Assembly (NCBI GenBank): GCA_013202445.1
Contig: JABMRW010000103.1
Span: 1-11,982, forward strand
Length of the DNA stretch: 11,982 nt
Source: Deltaproteobacteria bacterium
Lineage (GTDB): Bacteria > Chloroflexota > Dehalococcoidia > Dehalococcoidales > BS750m-G39
Direction: 5' to 3'
The notes below the pieces were generated by a model. It saw nothing but the letters and a program-made list of their open reading frames with translations. It made no database searches and had not been told where the DNA came from. Positions within the stretch are counted from its first letter, which is position 1. Every line of letters begins with the position of its first letter. This document shows, piece after piece, positions 7,243 through 11,982 of the stretch. The position numbers were made by a program, and so were the translations under genes.

Positions 7243-7247
7243 TTTAA

Positions 7248-7296
7248 CCTCCGTCCTATTAGTTAAATACTAGCATAAACCGGCTTGCACCAACAA
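7248..7296 (-). promoter_or_regulatory. Candidate hdrA promoter and ribosome binding site
   Basis: On the minus strand TAGTAT (7267-7272) is preceded by TGC, an extended -10, with TTGTTG (7291-7296) 18 nt upstream as the -35. GGAGG (7248-7252) follows with a 5-nt spacer to the GTG start at 7242, which decides that start. The leader would be about 18 nt. Confidence 0.45.
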
Positions 7297-7320
7297 GCGT
7301 AGATTCACTTTATTCTCACC

Positions 7321-7350
7321 CCTTTTTGGGGTGGGGGCGACAAAAAGAGC
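7321..7350 (+). repeat. CCTTTTTGGG...CAAAAAG repeat, copy 1
   Basis: It aligns with 7880-7908: both start CCTTTTTGGG, carry a G-rich centre and end in CAAAAAG(A/G)GC. The ends are inverted (7 of 8 here). It overlaps a perfect hairpin CACCCC-TTTTT-GGGGTG at 7317-7333. Confidence 0.6.
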
Positions 7351-7461
7351 ATTAAAAAAAGGGGGAAACAATTCGAGGCTGGCTAGCTACGGGGATTTGT
7401 TTTTAACGTTATGTTAAGCGGAAGCTAGCGGGGTGGGATCTGGTTTTTAGAGTACGTTTTA

Positions 7462-7492
7462 TTTCCCGCCCTGACCCGCCCTACAGAGGCTG
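7462..7492 (+). repeat. 31-bp repeat, copy A
   Basis: This copy matches 7558-7588 at 28 of 31 positions; the three differences are transitions (G/A, G/A, C/T). It contains the four C-tracts CCCGCCCTGACCCGCCC. A perfect 6-bp hairpin AGAGGC-TGT-GCCTCT (7485-7499) overlaps its right end. The sequence before it (TTTTTAGAG at 7444-7452) is shared with the third, diverged copy. Confidence 0.8.
7465..7481 (-). other. Minus-strand G-quadruplex motif 1
   Basis: Four C-tracts on the plus strand read GGGCGGGTCAGGGCGGG on the minus strand: four G3 tracts with loops of 1, 3 and 1 nt, which fits the canonical G4 pattern. Folding is not tested. Confidence 0.6.
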
Positions 7493-7557
7493 TGCCTCTA
7501 ACGCTCTCCGATTGAGGGGTTGTGCCCCCCACCCCACCCTTTTAACAGGTGTTTTTC

Positions 7558-7588
7558 TTTCCCACCCTGACCCACCCTACAGAGGTTG
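7558..7588 (+). repeat. 31-bp repeat, copy B
   Basis: Second copy of the repeat, 65 nt after copy A. The core is CCCACCCTGACCCACCC at 7561-7577, which can pair with the G-block at 7611-7617. Confidence 0.8.
7561..7577 (-). other. Minus-strand G-quadruplex motif 2
   Basis: The minus strand reads GGGTGGGTCAGGGTGGG, four G3 tracts with loops of 1, 3 and 1 nt. It lies in repeat copy B. Confidence 0.6.
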
Positions 7589-7634
7589 GCATCACAGCCT
7601 ATCGCTTTTTGGGTGGGGGGATAAGGGGAAAGGA

Positions 7635-7650
7635 CACCATCCCAATGGTG
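7635..7650. repeat. Perfect 6-bp inverted repeat
   Basis: CACCAT (7635-7640) and ATGGTG (7645-7650) form a hairpin with a CCCA loop. There is no T-tract, so it is not a terminator; its role is unknown. Confidence 0.5.
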
Positions 7651-7708
7651 CTGGGAAAGAAAGGTAAAAATTTAAAACAGGGGTGGGGGGATAAGGAGGG
7701 GATTTAGC

Positions 7709-7755
7709 CTGATTTTTAGAGGTAGTTTTGCTTCCCACCCTCCCACCCTCATAAG
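7709..7755 (+). repeat. Diverged third copy of the repeat (copy C) with its leader
   Basis: The TTTTTAGAG leader (7713-7721), a TTTT tract and CTTCCCACCCTCCCACCCT (7731-7749) align to 7441-7482 of copy A with a 2-nt deletion of GA between the C-tracts. An inverted TCTAAAAA occurs downstream at 7827-7834, so copy C is flanked by short inverted ends. Confidence 0.6.
7734..7748 (-). other. Minus-strand G-quadruplex motif 3
   Basis: The minus strand reads GGGTGGGAGGGTGGG, with all three loops 1 nt long, the loop pattern associated with the most stable parallel quadruplexes. It lies in repeat copy C. Confidence 0.65.
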
Positions 7756-7797
7756 CTACGCTTCTAAAACTTTCTTGAATGGGGGACGAAGATAACT

Positions 7798-7816
7798 CCA
7801 CCCCTCTGGGGGGTGG
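7798..7816. repeat. CCACCCC/GGGGTGG hairpin
   Basis: A perfect 7-bp stem, CCACCCC (7798-7804) with GGGGTGG (7810-7816), has a 5-nt loop. It is similar to the CACCCC/GGGGTG hairpin at 7317-7333 and lies about 480 nt from it, near the opposite end of the repeat cluster. Confidence 0.55.
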
Positions 7817-7879
7817 GGAAAGAGATTCTAAAAAGGTAAATACGGGGCCCCCGGAAAACTAAGTTTTTTGGGGTAAAAA

Positions 7880-7908
7880 CCTTTTTGGGTGGGTGGGGCA
7901 AAAAGGGC
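7880..7908 (+). repeat. CCTTTTTGGG...CAAAAAG repeat, copy 2
   Basis: The second copy has perfect 8-bp inverted ends, CCTTTTTG (7880-7887) and CAAAAAGG (7899-7906), around a G-rich loop. CTTTTTGGGTGGG (7881-7893) is also found exactly at 7605-7617. Confidence 0.6.
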
Positions 7909-7918
7909 TGAAAGCCCT
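7887..7918 (+). other. Plus-strand G-quadruplex motif overlapping a hairpin
   Basis: GGGTGGGTGGGG followed by CAAAAA and GGG (7887-7907) meets the canonical G4 pattern (loops 1, 1, 6). The last G-tract is also the left arm of a perfect hairpin AGGGCT-GAA-AGCCCT (7904-7918), so the two structures would exclude each other. Confidence 0.5.
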
Positions 7919-7970
7919 ACATTAGAGGGTGGCGGGCGGGTAAAGATATAAATGGGGGCGGGGAAATTTG

Positions 7971-8018
7971 TTGTCACCAGCCCTCTCGTGATAAACTCTA
8001 GGGTTAGAGAGGAAACCC
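7971..8018 (+). promoter_or_regulatory. Candidate surE promoter and hairpin-borne ribosome binding site
   Basis: TAAACT (7992-7997) preceded by TGA gives an extended -10; TTGTCA (7971-7976) is a good -35 match but at a short 15-nt spacing. The ribosome binding site AGAGAGGA (8006-8013) forms exactly the loop of a 5-bp inverted repeat GGGTT (8001-8005)/AACCC (8014-8018), 4 nt before the ATG. Confidence 0.35.
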
Positions 8019-8021
8019 GGC

Positions 8022-8797
8022 ATGAAAATACTGGTAACCAACGACGACGGCATATTCGCCGACGGATTAATATCACTGGTCAAGGAGCTAAAGAATATAG
8101 CTGAGGTGGTGGTGGTGGCCCCGGACAGGGAGCTGAGCGCCATGGGCACAACCGTCAGCCTGCACCAGCCGGTAAGGGCAAGGAAAGCAACACCGGTGGC
8201 GGACGGGGTAGAAAGCTACGCTGTGGAAGGCACCCCGGCTGACTGCGTTATCCTGGCCCTGGGTAAGCTGGTTAAAGATAAGATAGACCTGGTCTTTTCC
8301 GGCATAAACCGGGGGGCTAACCTGGGCGATGACGTATTAATATCGGGGACGGTGGGGGCGGCTCTACAGGGCAGTCTGCACGGTCTACCCGCCCTGGCCA
8401 TCTCGGCAGGCTGGGGGGACAAATTCTACTTTGATGATGCCGCTAAATTCGCCGCCCTGTTAGCCAAAAAGGTTGAGTCCGGCGTCATACCGGCTGACAT
8501 CTGCCTTAATGTAAACCTGCCCAACCTGCCCCGCCAGAAAATCACCGGCGTTAAGACTACCTGCCCCGCCCGCTACAGCCACACCGATATCATTGAAGAG
8601 CGGTACAATAACGGGCGCCAGTACTACTGGTTTGTTCGCAAGAGGGTAAACAAGGCGGTTGATGATAAAACCGATACCTGGGCTATGGAGCAGGGCAATA
8701 TCTCCATCTCGCCCCTGCTCACCAGCCACGCCAATAAACCCCTGTCCCCCCTGCCCGACGGCTTTGGCGATGAGCTCTTTAACGAGTTCAAGAGCCT

Positions 8798-8801
<4 letters not shown>
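8022..8801 (+). CDS. surE: 5'/3'-nucleotidase SurE
   Basis: SurE is a divalent-metal-dependent phosphatase that removes phosphate from nucleoside 5'- or 3'-monophosphates, and from short polyphosphate in some species; it is cytoplasmic and linked to stationary-phase survival. The 259-residue product has the family's usual length. The metal and substrate ligands are all visible: MKILVTNDDG with D8 and D9, S39 in APDRELSAMG, and N96 in SGINRGANLGDDV, plus VEGTPADCV and SGTVGAALQGS. The ATG at 8022 begins the conserved MKILVTNDDG and is preceded by AGAGAGGA. It is transcribed alone, not with the pcm or nlpD genes often linked to it in proteobacteria. Its TAA (8799-8801) overlaps the mutL stop on the other strand. 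Confidence 0.96.
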
Positions 8802-10486
<1,685 letters not shown>

Positions 10487-10488
10487 AG

Positions 10489-11982
10489 CTATTTCGTTTT
10501 CTCCAGATTGGCAAAGCTCAAGAGAAGCTTTTTGACCCCCATCCCGCCGGTGAAAGCCACCAGCACCTCTTTATCGTCCCTTACCGGCTTGCAGTTGACC
10601 ACCACCCCATCACCAAACTGGGCATGGCGGACATGGTCGCCGGGCTTAAGTTCGGGGATATCAGCAGGGGGAGCCGGAGCCTTATTCCAGGAATACGAAG
10701 ACGGCATCACCTGGCTCTCCTCTCTCTGCCATAAGTCGCCCTTGGTTATCAGGTGCTGGGGTATGTCTTTTAAGAAACGTGACGGCGTGCTCACCATATG
10801 AGAGCCCATCAGGCTGCGGCGGAAGGCATAGACCAGATAGACCCGCTGCTTGGCCCGGGTTATACCCACATAGCAGAGCCGCCTTTCCTCCTCCATCTGC
10901 GCCGGGTCGGCCAGTGACTTGAAGTGGGGCAGGATGCCATCCTCCACGCCGACGATAAACACCACCGGAAACTCCAGCCCCTTGGCCTGGTGCAGTGTGA
11001 CTAAAGTCACGGTGTCAACCGTCTCGTCAAGACCGTCCACATTGGATACCAGGGTCACCCCCTCAAGGAAGGCGGTCAGGCCCTCATCGGGCTTAAGGTA
11101 ACGGTAGTCCTTGGCAACGGCGCGAAGCTCCAGTATGTTTTCCCAGCGCTCCTCGCCGTCCTTTTCGCCCAGCAGGTATTCCTTATAGCCAGTCCGTTTT
11201 AGAACCAGGTCAAACAAATCCACCAGGCTAATGTCCTGACTGCGGCTGATAAGCTCCTCCATCAGCTCCCCGAAGGCGGCCAGCGCCTTAACGATACGGG
11301 AGTTAAACGGGGGCCGCTGTTCCCCATCTTCCTTCGGTTCAGCGATACGCTTTAGAGCCTCATACTGAGAGATGCCCAGGGACTTTGCCCAACTGGAAAG
11401 CTGGCTCTGGCTTTGCTGGCCGATACCCCTCCCCGGCACATTAATGATTCGGAGCAGGCTGACGCTGTCCTGAGGGTTCTGGATAACCCTCAAATAGGCG
11501 ATGATGTCCTTGACCTCCCGCCGCTCGTAGAAGCGTGTGCCGGCTATAAGTTTATAGGGCGTCCCGTAGCGGATAAAGGCTTCCTCCAGGGCTCTGGACT
11601 GGGCGTTGGTGCGGTACATTACGGCACAGTCGCCCAGCTTAGCCTTACCCCCCTCCACCAGACGCTCTATCTCACTGACTACAAACTGAGCCTCTTCCTG
11701 CTCGGTGTAGGTCTCGACGATATTGATCATCTCGCCCGGCTCGTTATCAGTCCACAGCTTCTTGGGCTTGCGCTGCTGATTGGCCGAGATTATGGCAGAG
11801 GCCGTCTCCAGGATAAGCTGGGTGGAGCGATAGTTCTGCTCCAGCAGCACTACTTTAGCCTCGGGGTAGTCTTTCTCAAAGCTGAGGATATTACGCAGGT
11901 CGGCGAACCTCCAGGAGTAAATCGACTGGTCGGGGTCACCAACCACACAGATATTGTGCCTCTCACCGCCCAGTTGCTTTAT
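10489..11982 (-). CDS. pcrA: UvrD/PcrA-type ATP-dependent DNA helicase, C-terminal part (5' end outside window)
   Basis: This is a superfamily 1A 3'-5' helicase acting in repair and replication. 497 residues are visible; the frame is open to the window edge, with in-frame coding sequence (KQLGGERHNICV) before the GTG at 11944-11946, which is therefore an internal valine. Motifs in order: VVGDPDQSIYSWR (motif II/III region, residues 13-25), EQNYRST (motif IV, 48-54), TLHQAKGLEFPVVF (motif V, near 329-342), and EEERRLCYVGITRAK (motif VI, near 364-378). The C-terminus has the Tudor-like segment LKPGDHVRHAQFGDGVVV, known in PcrA to contact RNA polymerase. The Walker A and Q motifs lie beyond the edge. 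PcrA and UvrD cannot be told apart with certainty; the Tudor-like tail favours PcrA. It is co-directional with mutL and 2 nt from it. Confidence 0.94.
   Translation of the reverse strand: MKQLGGERHNICVVGDPDQSIYSWRFADLRNILSFEKDYPEAKVVLLEQNYRSTQLILETASAIISANQQRKPKKLWTDNEPGEMINIVETYTEQEEAQFVVSEIERLVEGGKAKLGDCAVMYRTNAQSRALEEAFIRYGTPYKLIAGTRFYERREVKDIIAYLRVIQNPQDSVSLLRIINVPGRGIGQQSQSQLSSWAKSLGISQYEALKRIAEPKEDGEQRPPFNSRIVKALAAFGELMEELISRSQDISLVDLFDLVLKRTGYKEYLLGEKDGEERWENILELRAVAKDYRYLKPDEGLTAFLEGVTLVSNVDGLDETVDTVTLVTLHQAKGLEFPVVFIVGVEDGILPHFKSLADPAQMEEERRLCYVGITRAKQRVYLVYAFRRSLMGSHMVSTPSRFLKDIPQHLITKGDLWQREESQVMPSSYSWNKAPAPPADIPELKPGDHVRHAQFGDGVVVNCKPVRDDKEVLVAFTGGMGVKKLLLSFANLEKTK

Larger units (their letters stand above)
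7297..7965. repeat. Gene-free, repeat-dense intergenic region with alternating G-blocks and C-blocks
   Basis: No credible gene, tRNA or rRNA is seen between hdrA (start 7242) and surE (start 8022). The frames that cross it are low in complexity. The stretch alternates purine tracts of the GGGTGGGG type (7328-7337, 7430-7438, 7611-7628, 7681-7701, 7808-7818, 7887-7907) with pyrimidine tracts of the CCCACCC type (7465-7481, 7525-7539, 7561-7577, 7734-7748). Copies of the same short segments recur, and many G- and C-blocks are mutually complementary, giving several possible stems. Composition differs sharply from the flanking genes. It may be a cluster of decayed small non-coding elements; the kind is not recognised. 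Confidence 0.7.

Noticed and set aside
7317..7350. Rho-independent terminator at the CACCCC/GGGGTG hairpin
   Set aside because: No T-tract follows the stem on either strand, and it lies upstream of hdrA rather than after a gene.
7462..7755. Possible CRISPR array from the three 31-bp-like repeats
   Set aside because: Spacing is uneven (65 and about 140 nt), copies diverge, the third has a deletion, and no cas genes are present.
7592..7801. 69-codon minus-strand frame in the repeat region
   Set aside because: Low-complexity Ser/Pro-rich translation of repeats with no ribosome binding site or family resemblance.
7828..8076. 82-codon minus-strand frame crossing the surE start
   Set aside because: It overlaps the start of surE on the opposite strand and is built from G-rich repeat sequence.
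11944..11946. GTG as a start of pcrA giving a 485-residue protein
   Set aside because: In-frame helicase-like sequence continues upstream to the window edge; motif II would otherwise be at the N-terminus and Walker A lost.

Overview
The window is about 12 kb of compact, moderately GC-rich bacterial DNA. The redox genes point to a strict anaerobe: there is no oxygen-linked function, and there is a methanogen-type HdrA plus an NADH-linked iron-sulfur module. The combination of an FMN-binding glutamate synthase-like protein, queA, an MvhD/Flx/HdrA set, surE, mutL and pcrA would fit an anaerobic Chloroflexota bacterium of the Dehalococcoidia type. That placement is inference from gene content and was not checked by a search.

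Layout. Positions 1-767 (+) hold the C-terminal end of an FMN-binding glutamate synthase family protein, followed by an intrinsic terminator (793-826). queA (836-1873, -) converges on it. From the queA/flxD divergent promoter region, a tight four-gene + operon (1996-5287) encodes an MvhD/FlxD-type delta subunit, two related dicluster ferredoxin-type subunits and an FAD/NAD/[2Fe-2S] reductase. The gene joints are 0 nt apart, 2 nt apart and a 4-nt overlap. hdrA (5284-7242, -) converges on this operon and shares a palindromic CTAG as the stop on both strands. A gene-free stretch of about 780 bp (7243-8021) follows; it carries the hdrA and surE promoters and is packed with short repeats, hairpins and G-quadruplex-type motifs. 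surE (8022-8801, +) then converges with mutL (8798-10486, -), again with a 4-nt overlap of stops. mutL lies directly downstream of pcrA (10489 to beyond 11982, -), which is cut by the window edge.

How the genes work together. The central block resembles the FlxABCD-Hdr systems of anaerobic bacteria. In that model NADH is oxidised at the FlxA flavin, electrons pass through the two ferredoxin-type subunits to the FlxD [2Fe-2S] protein, and then reach HdrA, whose FAD is the flavin-based electron bifurcation site in methanogen HdrABC-MvhAGD. HdrB and HdrC, which would supply the heterodisulfide or other high-potential acceptor site, are absent here, so the acceptor is open. pcrA and mutL form a helicase/mismatch-repair unit. 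queA and surE are housekeeping genes for tRNA modification and nucleotide phosphatase activity. The two most unusual items are the HdrB/C-less HdrA facing its presumed partner operon, and the repeat-rich, G4-rich intergenic region between hdrA and surE.
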